Assembly: GCA_018266295.1 (NCBI GenBank)
Contig: JAFEAQ010000004.1
Location: forward strand, 702,979 to 766,978
Direction: 5' to 3'
Length of the DNA stretch: 64,000 nucleotides
Source of the DNA: Bdellovibrionales bacterium
GTDB taxonomy: Bacteria > Bdellovibrionota > Bdellovibrionia > Bdellovibrionales > Bdellovibrionaceae
How positions within the stretch are numbered: position 1 is the stretch's first letter; each line of letters begins with the position of its first letter. Shown piece after piece: positions 34,663-43,684 of this stretch. A program made the translations under genes and the position numbers. The notes beneath the pieces are model-generated. The model saw only the letters and a program-made list of their open reading frames with translations. It ran no database searches and was not told where the DNA came from.

Positions 34663-35835
34663 ATGCTTCATGATAAAGTCTTGAAAAGGCCACGAAGTGC
34701 GAGTAGTTTTGCGGCCATGAAACTGTTTCCAGAGCAAGCCATGAAAATGGCCATACAAGAAGCATACAAAGGGGCGACAAGAGTCAGTCCGAATCCTCTT
34801 GTTGGAGCCGTCGTTTTAGATGCTGAAGGAAACTTTTTAGCAAGTGGTCATCATGAATTTTATGGCGGTCCACACGCGGAAGTGAATGCTCTGAAAAATC
34901 TTTCCATCGAACAGCTTCGTGGGGCCACAGTTTATGTCACACTCGAGCCTTGTGCGCACGAAGGAAAAACGCCTTCATGCGCAAAGATGATGGCAAAGCT
35001 GCCAATCAAGAAAGTCGTGTTTGGTCTTGTCGATCCGAACCCACTTGTTGCCGGTCAAGGTGCTGCGATCTTGCAGGCTGCCGGGATCGAGACTGAAGTT
35101 TTCTCAGACGCCCATCCTGAATTTAAAAATGAACTCGAAGAAGTCTGCGAAGCATTCCTCTGGAACTTTCGCGAGAAGAAAGTTTTCGTTTCGCTGAAGA
35201 TCGCTCAGAGCCTCGATGGACAAGTCGGACTTAAAACCGGAGAGAGTAAGTGGATCACGAATGAAAAATCGCGGGAGTATGCTCACTATCTTCGGGCTTG
35301 TTATGATGCAACGCTGGTTGGAAGGGGGACGGTTCAGCACGACAATCCGTCTTTAAATATCCGTCATCCTGAAATTCAAAAAGACAACCGCGTGGTGGTG
35401 ATTGATCCAAGCGGGACTTTGTTGCATGAGGCCTCCCAGTTGCAGATCACTCGGCTGCATAAACCAGAAAATATTTTTTGGTGTGTGAGCGCGGTGAAAA
35501 ACTCCTCTAGGGACCTGCCTTTTGCCAAAATCGTGAAGGTGCAAGAAAACGCCGACGGCAGTTTGAACCTCGAAGATCTTTTGCAGAATCTTTGGAATCA
35601 CGGGCTTCGTTCTGTGATGGTGGAAGGTGGACCATTGACGGCAGCAAACTTCTTGAAGGCCGGTTTAGTAAACAGGCTTTATATTTTCACCGCTCCGGTG
35701 GTGGTCGGTGCCCAAGGCGGCCGCTCGTGGACTGAGGGAATCAGCATTGGTGAAATGCGCGAGCGCCTTCAGGTGAAAAACCCGCAAACACTGTCATTTG
35801 GGGCTGATATACTGACCACTGGACGTTTGGCCTGA
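34663..35835 (+). CDS. ribD: Bifunctional riboflavin biosynthesis protein RibD
   Basis: The N-terminal deaminase domain has HAEVNAL and LEPCAHEGKTPSC, the zinc-binding histidine and cysteines. The C-terminal reductase domain (residues about 165-390) has SLKIAQSLDGQVG and VMVEGGPLTAANFL. It converts the diaminopyrimidine intermediate to the ribityl-amino-pyrimidinedione stage of riboflavin synthesis. AAGGGG sits 6 bases before the ATG at 34663, though most RibD proteins would begin near the ATG at 34717 (MKLFPEQAM). No other rib genes or FMN riboswitch are adjacent. Confidence 0.95.
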   Translation: MLHDKVLKRPRSASSFAAMKLFPEQAMKMAIQEAYKGATRVSPNPLVGAVVLDAEGNFLASGHHEFYGGPHAEVNALKNLSIEQLRGATVYVTLEPCAHEGKTPSCAKMMAKLPIKKVVFGLVDPNPLVAGQGAAILQAAGIETEVFSDAHPEFKNELEEVCEAFLWNFREKKVFVSLKIAQSLDGQVGLKTGESKWITNEKSREYAHYLRACYDATLVGRGTVQHDNPSLNIRHPEIQKDNRVVVIDPSGTLLHEASQLQITRLHKPENIFWCVSAVKNSSRDLPFAKIVKVQENADGSLNLEDLLQNLWNHGLRSVMVEGGPLTAANFLKAGLVNRLYIFTAPVVVGAQGGRSWTEGISIGEMRERLQVKNPQTLSFGADILTTGRLA

Positions 35836-35991
35836 ACTTTTTACAGGACGCAAGTCCATACGCTGAAGGTCATTTGTCGGAAAGCAGCGATCTTGTTTAA
35901 CCCAAGAAGGCTTATATTCGTTTAAAACCTGACGATGCATCGCATTCATTTCTGGCCCTTAGCTGTCGTAGGCGCAGGGGAGCGACTCTGC

Positions 35992-36026
35992 TATAATGGC
36001 TGAAAGGTGAGCACTCACCTTTTTTT
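35992..36026 (+). promoter_or_regulatory. Promoter with transcript-leading hairpin before the 36046 gene
   Basis: TATAAT at 35992-35997 is followed within about 6 bases by an inverted repeat at 36003-36022 (AAAGGTGAG...CTCACCTTT with a tight loop), then a T run to 36026 and AGGAG. Transcription from this box would put the hairpin at the very 5' end of the message. The -35 region is poor. The 155 bases before it show nothing else. Confidence 0.6.
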
Positions 36027-36045
36027 AGGAGTTTTTAAGTAAAGT

Positions 36046-36441
36046 ATGAGCGACGACGGTAGTAGATCGATAGTTAAAAATTTAAAGAACGAATGGGCTC
36101 TCTTCTGGGAGAGCATCGCGGGCGAGGATCAGGAAGACAGCGCCTTTGAAACAGGGAAGTTAGAAATCCTGAACCTTGACCAACTTCACGAAATCATTAA
36201 AGCCCTCAGTCATGATCGTAAGCGTTTGAACCAAAAGTTAGAGTCCTTGAATAAGGAACTCGAACTCAACGGGGCCAAGCTCGAAAGCATCCGTCTTGTC
36301 GGTGGACAAGACGAAGAGACTCTCAAACGTATTAACGAATTGAGCGATATCGGCCAGGTCCTGAGTGAACAACTTAGCAAACTGGACGAAAAGATTAAAT
36401 GGACTCGACTTCGCCAAGAAGAGTTCCTGGCTGAGCCATAA
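36046..36441 (+). CDS. Small cytosolic coiled-coil protein next to the motor locus
   Basis: This 131-residue protein has no signal or membrane segment. Residues about 50-125 form a heptad-patterned coiled coil (LDQLHEIIKALSHDRKRL, then LSEQLSKLDEKIKWTRL), with an acidic N-terminal part. The ATG follows AGGAG at 36027-36031, though the 14-base gap is longer than usual. It ends before a strong terminator, so it is transcribed apart from the MotB-like, MotA-like and FHA genes that follow. Its adjacency suggests, but does not prove, a shared function. No family is recognised. Confidence 0.75.
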   Translation: MSDDGSRSIVKNLKNEWALFWESIAGEDQEDSAFETGKLEILNLDQLHEIIKALSHDRKRLNQKLESLNKELELNGAKLESIRLVGGQDEETLKRINELSDIGQVLSEQLSKLDEKIKWTRLRQEEFLAEP

Positions 36442-36468
36442 TTCCATCTAGACAAATTTATACCTGCA

Positions 36469-36502
36469 CAAGCCTGGACGATACTCCAGGCTTGTTTTTT
36501 TT
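36469..36502 (+). terminator. Strong rho-independent terminator
   Basis: A perfect 10-base stem (CAAGCCTGGA and its complement), a 6-base loop (CGATAC) and eight T. It lies 27 bases after the coiled-coil gene and isolates it from the motor genes. Confidence 0.95.
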
Positions 36503-36554
36503 CGGCCAACAGGGTGGTGCGCAAAGTTGTGATTTTACGCCACCCAGACTCCAG

Positions 36555-36568
36555 TTCCCACGTGGGAA
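36555..36568. promoter_or_regulatory. Perfect 14-base palindrome upstream of the motor genes
   Basis: TTCCCACGTGGGAA lies between the terminator and the MotB-like gene, in the only non-coding stretch that can hold that operon's promoter. Its size and symmetry suit a dimeric repressor or activator; no regulator gene is adjacent. Confidence 0.5.
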
Positions 36569-36629
36569 AGCCGTTAGGCATGATAGCGGTTATTGTGACT
36601 GCGCTTAGCATTTAATGGAGTTGGCTGAG

Positions 36630-38360
36630 ATGTCATTCAATTATCATAAAAATAAAGAAGGACATTCTAACGACAGTTTTTGGACGTCGTATTCGGATCT
36701 ATTTTTGGGTCTTAGTACGATCTTCTTGCTGTTGTATGTGATCTCTAGTCTTCGCACCAGCACTGATGCCATCCGTTCACAGGTTGAGAGCCAGAAACTT
36801 TCCATGGAAGTGGAAGAGTTAAAAGGTCAGCTCAAAATGTATGAGAACGTAAAAAACGAGTACATGAACAATGCCCCGAAAGACGAAGTTCAAGAGTACC
36901 AAGAGTTGATGGACAAACTCACGCTGTTGCAAGAGGACGCAAAAACCGAGAAGGACAAACTCATCGAGCAAGCTCTTGCTAACGATGGCAAAGTGAAAGC
37001 TTTGAATAAGTACCAGCAGATGGTGCGTAACGTAATGAACGCCAATAAGATGGCGAAGTCTAAGATCGTTAATCGTGATGACTTAATTAAAGATCAGGAC
37101 GAAGAGATCGAAGTTAAAAAGGGTGAAATATCTGATCTTCAAAAAGACGTTCAGCAAAAAAAGGCTCTCATTGCTGAGGGTGAAAGAAAGATCGACGAAG
37201 CTAATAATTACTTAAAATCTAAGCAGGCTGAGTTGAAGCAAGCGCTTCGCACGAACAAGATCACTCGTGAACGTTACAACATGCGACTTGCTCAAGTTAA
37301 AGCTGAAAATGACAAGCGCGTGAATCAGTTGGCTTTGGCAAATGAAAAATACAATGAGCAATTGGAAGCAGCTGCCGGTCAGTTGAAACAAGCTAATGCT
37401 CAACTCGCTCAGACGAATGAGCAGTTGAATCAGACAAATACTGCGTTGACGAATACTCAAGGACAATTGGCTGCGACTCAAGGGTTGTTGGATAAAAAAG
37501 AAGGCGAAGTTAAAGGTCTTTATGGCGCCCTTCAAAAGCAAGCGGCTGAAGGTCAAGCTAAACTGGCTCAGATGCAAGCTGGCTTCGCGGCTGAAAAAGC
37601 TCGCGAAAAAGCAGCATTCGAAGCTGAGTTAGGCCGTAATAAAGCTATGGGTGCGGCGGAACGTGCTCGTCGTGAAGGTGAATTCAAAGCGGCAATGGCA
37701 GCGAAAGAAAAAGAGTTTGGTGGCAAGATGGCGGCTTTGGGCGGCCAATTGAAAGACACCGAAGGTCAGTTGGCGAAAGCACGGGCTGAGATCGAAGCTC
37801 GTCGTTCTGTAGCTGACGAAGTTAAAAAAGGTTTTGCGAAGGCGGGAATCAAGGCGGATATCGACATGGAGACGGGCGATGTCGTTCTTGATTTCGGTCA
37901 AGCTTATTTCGATAGCGACTCGGATCATCTGAAAAATGAAATGAAGAACGTCCTCGAAAAAGCGATGCCAATCTATTCGAAGTCTTTGTTCGGAAATCCT
38001 AAGATCTCAGACAAAATTACTGCGGTTGAGATCGTGGGTTTTGCGTCACCGACTTATAAAGGTCGTTTCATCGATCCAAAGAGTCAGAAGCCTGAAGATA
38101 AGCAAGCCATCAAGTATAATATGGACCTCAGTTACCGTCGTGCGAATGCCATCTTCGGATACGTTCTCGACGACAATAACCTGAGATTTGAGCATCAAAA
38201 AGAGTTAGTAGGATTGATGAAGGTTTCCGGTCGTTCCTTCTTGGAAGTAATGAACGTGAATACCAGAAATGTCGCCAATGCCAATGAGTTCTGTAAGCAG
38301 AACGATTGTAAAAAGGCGCAAAGAGTTATCATCAGATTTAATGTGGATCAAAAGAAATAA
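36630..38360 (+). CDS. MotB-like protein with long coiled-coil stalk and OmpA-like C-terminus
   Basis: This 576-residue protein from the ATG at 36630 (GGAG nine bases upstream; the ATG at 36615 lacks a site) has a single N-terminal membrane helix carrying the MotB-type motif YSDLFLGL. Its aspartate (residue 23) matches the proton-binding Asp of MotB/ZorB. A coiled coil of about 360 residues, rich in Gln, Ala and Lys, follows. Then comes an OmpA-like domain (about residues 410-570) that keeps the peptidoglycan-binding pattern NMDLSYRRANAI. Stator B subunits normally have a short linker, so the stalk is unusual. The next gene supplies a matching channel subunit. Confidence 0.88.
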   Translation: MSFNYHKNKEGHSNDSFWTSYSDLFLGLSTIFLLLYVISSLRTSTDAIRSQVESQKLSMEVEELKGQLKMYENVKNEYMNNAPKDEVQEYQELMDKLTLLQEDAKTEKDKLIEQALANDGKVKALNKYQQMVRNVMNANKMAKSKIVNRDDLIKDQDEEIEVKKGEISDLQKDVQQKKALIAEGERKIDEANNYLKSKQAELKQALRTNKITRERYNMRLAQVKAENDKRVNQLALANEKYNEQLEAAAGQLKQANAQLAQTNEQLNQTNTALTNTQGQLAATQGLLDKKEGEVKGLYGALQKQAAEGQAKLAQMQAGFAAEKAREKAAFEAELGRNKAMGAAERARREGEFKAAMAAKEKEFGGKMAALGGQLKDTEGQLAKARAEIEARRSVADEVKKGFAKAGIKADIDMETGDVVLDFGQAYFDSDSDHLKNEMKNVLEKAMPIYSKSLFGNPKISDKITAVEIVGFASPTYKGRFIDPKSQKPEDKQAIKYNMDLSYRRANAIFGYVLDDNNLRFEHQKELVGLMKVSGRSFLEVMNVNTRNVANANEFCKQNDCKKAQRVIIRFNVDQKK

Positions 38361-38369
38361 AAGAGGTGT

Positions 38370-39305
38370 GTGGTGTTAGACGGAAAAACTATCGCAGAAT
38401 ATTTTATATTATGTCTGCCATATGTAATGGCGAGCGTCTTCGTTGTCGGCGTTTTCTTCCGCGCTATGGTCTACTATACGGTTCGCCGTCATGAGTGGTT
38501 CGCGCGCGAGTTCGAAAAACGTGTGAATCGTTTCATGGAGACTGAAACTCCAGGAAAAGTCCACGATGTTTCTTTCTATGTTCTTTCTAAAAGAATGCTT
38601 GAAAGAACCTACTATGAAGTCTTCGAGATCCGCGATCGCATGAAGCGCAGAAAGCCAGATGCGGTGATGAGCTGGAGTGATCGCCTGTTCCTCATTAAGC
38701 AAGGTTGCGCTTGGTTGGTGAAAGATATCTTGAAACAAGTGAAGTTCTTGAAATGGACTGAAGAGACGCCAAAATTGTTGAACATTACGAAAGCAACGTT
38801 CCACCACAATCCTTGCTTTAACCGTGTGTTCGGCATCATCCCAATGCAGGGTTTGAATGACATTATCTCTATCTTGCCGGGTCTTTTCGTTGTTGCCGGT
38901 ATCCTGGGTACGTTCATCGGTATCGCGACAGGTCTTGGTGACTTGGGCGGTATGAATCTTCAGGACTTGGAAGCAACTAAGAACATCATGGATAAATTCC
39001 TCCATGAGATTTCTTTTGCGATGAAATCTTCGATCGTGGGTATCGTGTTCTCTCTTGCGACTCATATTTTGAATACTATGATGTCGCCAGAAAGAGCTTA
39101 CGTTTCTATGATCGACCGTTTTGAAAGCTCTATGGATCTTCTATGGTATCGTAGTGATAACAATACTTATCCTTCTGATGAGCGTCCATTCGACGAACAC
39201 AAGGATGCAGTAGAAGCTCTTGCTGAAGATGCCTTGAATAAGGAGATCAGCAAAGGCCAAAGAACACGTGAGATGCTTGAGGTGCGTAAGCCAAAAGCTT
39301 CGTAA
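38370..39305 (+). CDS. MotA/TolQ/ExbB-like proton channel subunit
   Basis: This 311-residue protein has three predicted membrane helices: about residues 8-36, 164-190 and 216-238. The cytosolic loop of about 125 residues between the first two gives the TolQ/ExbB topology. Helix 2 has ILPGLFVVAGILGTFIGIA and helix 3 AMKSSIVGIVFSLATHIL, the PGL...GTF.G and small-residue pattern of the MotA/TolQ/ExbB family; the GTF pattern is closest to what I know of ZorA-like subunits. It should form a ring around the MotB-like helices and pass protons or sodium. The upstream stop is 9 bases away and the FHA gene follows after 15 bases, so one operon is likely. Confidence 0.87.
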   Translation: MVLDGKTIAEYFILCLPYVMASVFVVGVFFRAMVYYTVRRHEWFAREFEKRVNRFMETETPGKVHDVSFYVLSKRMLERTYYEVFEIRDRMKRRKPDAVMSWSDRLFLIKQGCAWLVKDILKQVKFLKWTEETPKLLNITKATFHHNPCFNRVFGIIPMQGLNDIISILPGLFVVAGILGTFIGIATGLGDLGGMNLQDLEATKNIMDKFLHEISFAMKSSIVGIVFSLATHILNTMMSPERAYVSMIDRFESSMDLLWYRSDNNTYPSDERPFDEHKDAVEALAEDALNKEISKGQRTREMLEVRKPKAS

Positions 39306-39320
39306 TTGGGAAACTAAGAG

Positions 39321-41747
39321 ATGTTAAAGACGTTCTGCAAATATACAGTCACGGTCCATCGCAAGGACCAAGTAATGACCAAGGTCGTGAACGAAGATTC
39401 GTTCACGATTGGTCGTTCTATGGACTGTACGATTGCGTTGCAGGAAGACAGCATCAGCCGTGTGCACATTGTCGTGCACCGCCGCCAGGAGCATATCTGG
39501 ATCGAGGACAAAGGGTCTTCGAATGGTACTTTCGTCAATAACGTCCGTATTGCTCAAAACAGCCTTGTTAATGTCGTAGCGAATGACCGCATTCGTGTAG
39601 GGAAGTCCGACTACGTTTTAAGTATTGCTCTTGAAATTGAAGAGCGCGATGAAAATGCAGCTCCGGCGGGAAATGCTGATGCTACGGAGCTTTTGAAAGC
39701 TCCAGCGGCTCCGCAACAAAAAGCGCAGCAGCCTTCATCTGCGTTTAACCCGGCGGCCTTTCAGCCGATTCTGATGCCGAAAGACAAAGATAAGACAGCA
39801 GCGCCCCAAGCACAGCGTCCTTCTCAGGCAAATAATCAGAACGGCGTGGCTCAAAATCCGCAGGAAACTCCAAAAGCAGAAGTGCGCCGCGAGATTCGCT
39901 CAACACCGGTGCGTGAAGAGAATCAAGCAAATAACTACAGCAGCAATCCGGCGCAATTTGAAGGTGAAAAAATCCTTCATGATGCCCATAAGAAAGCGGC
40001 GCAAATTATCTATGAAGGTGAAGTACAGGCTGAAAAGCGTGCGCAAAGCATTTATATGGAGGCCCGCGAGCGACAGTCGCAGGCGGACTCTTACTATCAA
40101 AAGAAAGTTTCTGAAGCCCATAGACACGCTGATGAAATCATCGTGAATTTCCAAAAACAAGGCGAAGAGCTGCTGGTTCAAGCTCGTCAGTTTGCTCAGG
40201 AAATGCGTGACGAAGTGGATGTGTTCTCGCGTAAGCTTCGTGATGAGGCCCGTGTTGAAGCTGACGCTATTACTGAGGAAGCCCGCAAAGAGGCGGATCT
40301 CATTAAGCACGACGCCTATGAAAAAGCTCTGACAAAAGCCGAAATCGAAGCAGAAGACCTTGTTGTCAGCGCCAAGGCTGAATCTCAGGATATTTTGACG
40401 TCTGCTCAACAGCAGGCGGAAGACATGCTCGCAAAAGTTCGTAGCGAGATGGAAAACGAGCTTAAAGATCTTATTGAAGCTATCGATGATAAGAAGAAGC
40501 AGATCCAGCATTTCAAAAAAGAGATGGAAGAGCTGCAAGTAAAAGCTCTCGGCGATCAAGAGGAAGCAGAAATCAGCCTGGCTGAAGTCAAAGAAGAGCA
40601 TGAGAAGTTCAAAGTCGAAGTCGAAGCAATGCAAAGAACATTGGGAGCTTCTCGTATTGAGGATGAAGCTCTGCAAGAAAAGATTCGTGACCAGAAAAAA
40701 GCGGCTGCTGATCTTGAACACCAAATCGGTGTTCTATATGGCGACAGCAAGACTCTGGAAAGAAAGAACAAAGAGTTGCAGGATTTGATCGGGCATAAAA
40801 CTCTCGATATCCAAGCAGCTGAAGATCAGAAACGTATCATGGAAAATGAGCTTGTGGTTCATAAGTCTCAGATCAAAGAGCGTTTGGAGCGAGACAAAAC
40901 ACAGCTGATTAAAGAGTCCGAGCAAAGTCTGCATGATGCGCAGCTTGAAATGAGCAAGCGCCTGCAGAAGCTTGAGCAAGAGATGCTCGAAGAAATCATG
41001 GGCCGTAAAGAGTCCATCGTAAAAGATATTATCGTTGTCATCGAAACCCGTATCGCGAAGGTTCTTGAGCCGGCGAAGTGGGACCAAGTTTCAAGCCAAA
41101 TCTTTGATGGGATTTCAGAGACCCTCGAAGGGAAGGCTGTGTCCTTTACCGAGAGCACGAAACAGCCTAAACAATCCGCTTCTTTGGCAAGAAAGAAGAA
41201 GAAGGAAAACATCCGCTGGATGTCCGTGGGTATTACTGCGGGTATCATGGTGTCTATTCTCGGTTTGCAAACCTACAATCGTGTGACGTCGGATAAAAAT
41301 CCGATGCGTACGCTCGCTGCAGAAGAAAGCCGCCGTCGTCAGGAAGATCTTGAGAAGCGTAAGTTTAATCCGCCTCAGGTTCGTGACGTGAAAGATACTT
41401 ATACAGACGCAGTTATCTATACTGCGGGTTATGTGGCTGCATACCAGGATCCCGATTATCAGCAAAAGCTTTACAAAGCTGCCTCGACGTACTTGTTGAA
41501 AACATGGCGCGTGGATGAGGACAAGTCCATTCAGGTTCTGTCGATGTCGAGCGCTTTGATTAAAGAGTTGAACGACAAAAAGCAAAATATCCATCCGGAC
41601 TACGTCAAAGATGGCGTGCAGAAGATGCGTAATCTCGAAAAGGAAAGTCTTGAACGTATGAAAGTCGTTCTGGGTTCTGAAGTTCGCCTTGAGTCTTATC
41701 GCCGTTTCGAAAAGCGGTTCTTCGAGACTGAGATCCTCAAGAAATAG
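39321..41747 (+). CDS. FHA-domain protein with long cytosolic coiled coil and C-terminal membrane anchor
   Basis: This 808-residue protein begins with an FHA phosphothreonine-binding domain (GRS at 31-33, SRVH at 46-49, SSNGTFVN at 67-74). A proline/glutamine linker follows (105-210), then a charged coiled coil (about 215-615). A basic patch comes next, then a membrane helix (about 633-652) and a C-terminal domain of about 155 residues. The FHA domain would be cytosolic and the C-terminal domain periplasmic. It is last in the motor-like operon, so it probably links the channel to Ser/Thr phosphorylation signalling or to a cytosolic structure. The combination matches no family I know. Confidence 0.85.
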   Translation: MLKTFCKYTVTVHRKDQVMTKVVNEDSFTIGRSMDCTIALQEDSISRVHIVVHRRQEHIWIEDKGSSNGTFVNNVRIAQNSLVNVVANDRIRVGKSDYVLSIALEIEERDENAAPAGNADATELLKAPAAPQQKAQQPSSAFNPAAFQPILMPKDKDKTAAPQAQRPSQANNQNGVAQNPQETPKAEVRREIRSTPVREENQANNYSSNPAQFEGEKILHDAHKKAAQIIYEGEVQAEKRAQSIYMEARERQSQADSYYQKKVSEAHRHADEIIVNFQKQGEELLVQARQFAQEMRDEVDVFSRKLRDEARVEADAITEEARKEADLIKHDAYEKALTKAEIEAEDLVVSAKAESQDILTSAQQQAEDMLAKVRSEMENELKDLIEAIDDKKKQIQHFKKEMEELQVKALGDQEEAEISLAEVKEEHEKFKVEVEAMQRTLGASRIEDEALQEKIRDQKKAAADLEHQIGVLYGDSKTLERKNKELQDLIGHKTLDIQAAEDQKRIMENELVVHKSQIKERLERDKTQLIKESEQSLHDAQLEMSKRLQKLEQEMLEEIMGRKESIVKDIIVVIETRIAKVLEPAKWDQVSSQIFDGISETLEGKAVSFTESTKQPKQSASLARKKKKENIRWMSVGITAGIMVSILGLQTYNRVTSDKNPMRTLAAEESRRRQEDLEKRKFNPPQVRDVKDTYTDAVIYTAGYVAAYQDPDYQQKLYKAASTYLLKTWRVDEDKSIQVLSMSSALIKELNDKKQNIHPDYVKDGVQKMRNLEKESLERMKVVLGSEVRLESYRRFEKRFFETEILKK

Positions 41748-41847
41748 TCCACATTGTACAATCCCTGAACATCACTGTCTTTTTTTCAAGGGCTACTCAA
41801 GTCGCGCCTGTTTTCTGGTATAAGGTTCGCTCTTAAGGAGAAACCCG

Positions 41848-42150
41848 ATGAAAAAATTGATGGCTGTAGTGTTGTTATTTGCGTTGCCTGTTTATGCGAA
41901 TCGTTTGAGTGAAGCGATGATTATGCACGAAGATGCGGTCCTGGAAGTGGCTACAGCTCAAGGCTCGAGCGTTGGGGAAATGTCGACACCTCAGTTTTCA
42001 ACTGTGACGGGAAACAATCATTTTTCTCTTGTGAGCAATGTTGAGTTCATAAAAAAGTCCACAGGTACAATCACTAAGAAAACTTGCACCTCTCAGTTCG
42101 AAAAAACAGGTGAGCGCAGTTTCGAAATCACCGCGACGGAGTGCCTCTAA
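41848..42150 (+). CDS. Small exported protein
   Basis: This 100-residue protein has a clear signal peptide (MKKLMAVVLLFALPVYA) and AGGAG seven bases before the ATG. The mature part is 83 residues with two cysteines near the end (KTCTSQF, ATECL) that could pair. No family is recognised. It lies 48 bases before the solute-binding protein gene on the same strand. Confidence 0.75.
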   Translation: MKKLMAVVLLFALPVYANRLSEAMIMHEDAVLEVATAQGSSVGEMSTPQFSTVTGNNHFSLVSNVEFIKKSTGTITKKTCTSQFEKTGERSFEITATECL

Positions 42151-42198
42151 AAAATTAATTGAAGTGATCTTATCCGTTTTGTTTGGCACAAGTATGTA

Positions 42199-42909
42199 AT
42201 GAGGTTTTTATTTATAATCATTATCTGCTTTGTGCCTTTTTTCGTTTCGGCGAAAGAGAAAGTCATCTTTGTCACTCACCCCATCCCACTGATGGTGGAG
42301 AGTGAGAATAAAGGCGTCTTTATCGACCTCATTCACAAATTCTTCGAGAAAACCGACGTCGAAGTTGAAATCATGTTATTGCCGCGCAATCGTGCCTTTG
42401 ATTATTTCCGTAATAAAAAAGCTCTCATTCTGTTTCCCGGCGTAGGGCCGGAGCCGCTCGGCGATACTTATTTGAAAACTGTGAACTTCTATGAAAAGCG
42501 CGACTACTTGTTTTATCGCAAAGGAGATCACTATTCATCCATGCAATCCTTAAAAGGGAAAATCGTGGGAATTACAAATGCATATCCTTACGCCCAAGAA
42601 ATTCTTGAAACCAAAGGCGTGCATTTTGAGACTGCACCGAGTGACGAAATAAATTTCACTAAGCTCGGAAAGAAACGCATCGATGCGTTTCTCGTTGAAG
42701 AGTTCTCGGGGTTGTCAGCGCTGAAGAGTAGCGGTGCTCAAGGAATCGTTTACGATAAAGAAAAGCCACTTTCGAAGCTCCCAGTATACATGGCGGTCCG
42801 TGACTGTGAAGAGGGAAAGAAGTGGTATCGTTTTTTGAACGAAAAGCTCAAAGAAATGAATAAGAACGCACCCCTGATGGATGTGGTGCGTGCCCAGTTT
42901 AACCCTTAA
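42199..42909 (+). CDS. Periplasmic solute-binding protein, family 3
   Basis: This 236-residue protein has a signal peptide ending at VSA-K. The mature chain shows the family 3 pattern: KGVFIDLIHKFFEKTDVEVEI, LPRNRAFDYFRNKKALILFPG, SLKGKIVGITNAYPY, and a C-terminal closing helix. These proteins usually bind amino acids for ABC importers or act as sensors. No permease or ATPase is nearby, so it is an orphan binder. It overlaps the end of the convergent methyltransferase gene by 11 bases. Confidence 0.82.
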   Translation: MRFLFIIIICFVPFFVSAKEKVIFVTHPIPLMVESENKGVFIDLIHKFFEKTDVEVEIMLLPRNRAFDYFRNKKALILFPGVGPEPLGDTYLKTVNFYEKRDYLFYRKGDHYSSMQSLKGKIVGITNAYPYAQEILETKGVHFETAPSDEINFTKLGKKRIDAFLVEEFSGLSALKSSGAQGIVYDKEKPLSKLPVYMAVRDCEEGKKWYRFLNEKLKEMNKNAPLMDVVRAQFNP

Positions 42910-43684
42910 GCTTTTTGCGCATTTCATTGTATTCTTCGAGTTTGCGGATGCTTTGTTGCAAGACCGTCTCGAGAATCACAAGTTCTTTTTTGGTCGGAGT
43001 ATTTTGCATCAGCATGCGGCGAAGAACTGTGTAAACGTTGATGCGCTTCTTTGATAGATCAAAACCCATTTCTAGAAGCCATCTCTTTAATGTCTGATCA
43101 GGATTAATGCCTTCAATTCCTTGAGTGGCGCGGCGGTCTTCGTCTGATCCTTCAAGCTTCGTGCGGTTGCCGCCCCAAGCTTTGCGCAAAGAGAACATCG
43201 CAAGCAAGGTGGCTTGAGCAAGGTTCAAACTCCAGTTTTCGCCCCAAGTCGGAAGAGACGCGCAGAAGTTTGCCATTTCAAGATCGTCGGCGCTGAGGCC
43301 CCAGTCTTCAGGGCCGAAAACCAAGTGCACAACATAAGGAACATCGCTGGTCACTTGAAACTGCGGCGACTTTTCGCGGATGTCCTGAAGGACGTCATCG
43401 ATATCGCGTACTTGGCGGCCACGGCCGTCACGCGCGGTGAAACAGATCTTAATGCTTTCAGGCTCTTTCGCGAGGAATTCATCCCAGTTGGCGTAGGTTG
43501 TACGGTTTTGCAAACCGGTTTGGCCGGTGGCGGCCGTTTGCTGGGCTTCGTAAGTCAGTTCGCACTTGGGATCGACGAGAATGAGCTTTTCAAATCCCAT
43601 ATTGCTCATCGCACGCGAGGTCGCGCCGACATTGCGTTCATAGATCGTGCGCACAAGCACGATGCGAACTTCAAAGCTGCGCAT
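42899..43684 (-). CDS. TrmJ/TrmH family RNA 2'-O-methyltransferase
   Basis: This 261-residue protein has the SPOUT (SpoU-type) motifs: NVGATSRAMSNMGF at the N-terminus, VHLVFGPEDWGLS in motif 2, and LSLNLAQATLLAMF-like motif 3 (NLAQATLL). The organisation is that of TrmJ, which methylates position 32 of tRNAs. The C-terminal region (about 165-261) is a helical extension. Its start overlaps the end of the hydroxylase gene by 14 bases, so it is translated in the same operon despite no metabolic link. Confidence 0.9.
   Translation of the reverse strand: MRSFEVRIVLVRTIYERNVGATSRAMSNMGFEKLILVDPKCELTYEAQQTAATGQTGLQNRTTYANWDEFLAKEPESIKICFTARDGRGRQVRDIDDVLQDIREKSPQFQVTSDVPYVVHLVFGPEDWGLSADDLEMANFCASLPTWGENWSLNLAQATLLAMFSLRKAWGGNRTKLEGSDEDRRATQGIEGINPDQTLKRWLLEMGFDLSKKRINVYTVLRRMLMQNTPTKKELVILETVLQQSIRKLEEYNEMRKKLKG

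Noticed and set aside
36630..39305. Reading the MotA/MotB-like pair as a Zorya anti-phage system
   Set aside because: The channel resembles ZorA in its GTF pattern, but no ZorC or ZorD/E-like gene is adjacent and the stalk and FHA protein differ. Only the ion-channel relationship is supported.
39900..40724. A 274-codon minus-strand frame inside the FHA/coiled-coil gene
   Set aside because: Its leucine/phenylalanine-rich product is the usual antisense of a Lys/Glu-rich coiled coil.
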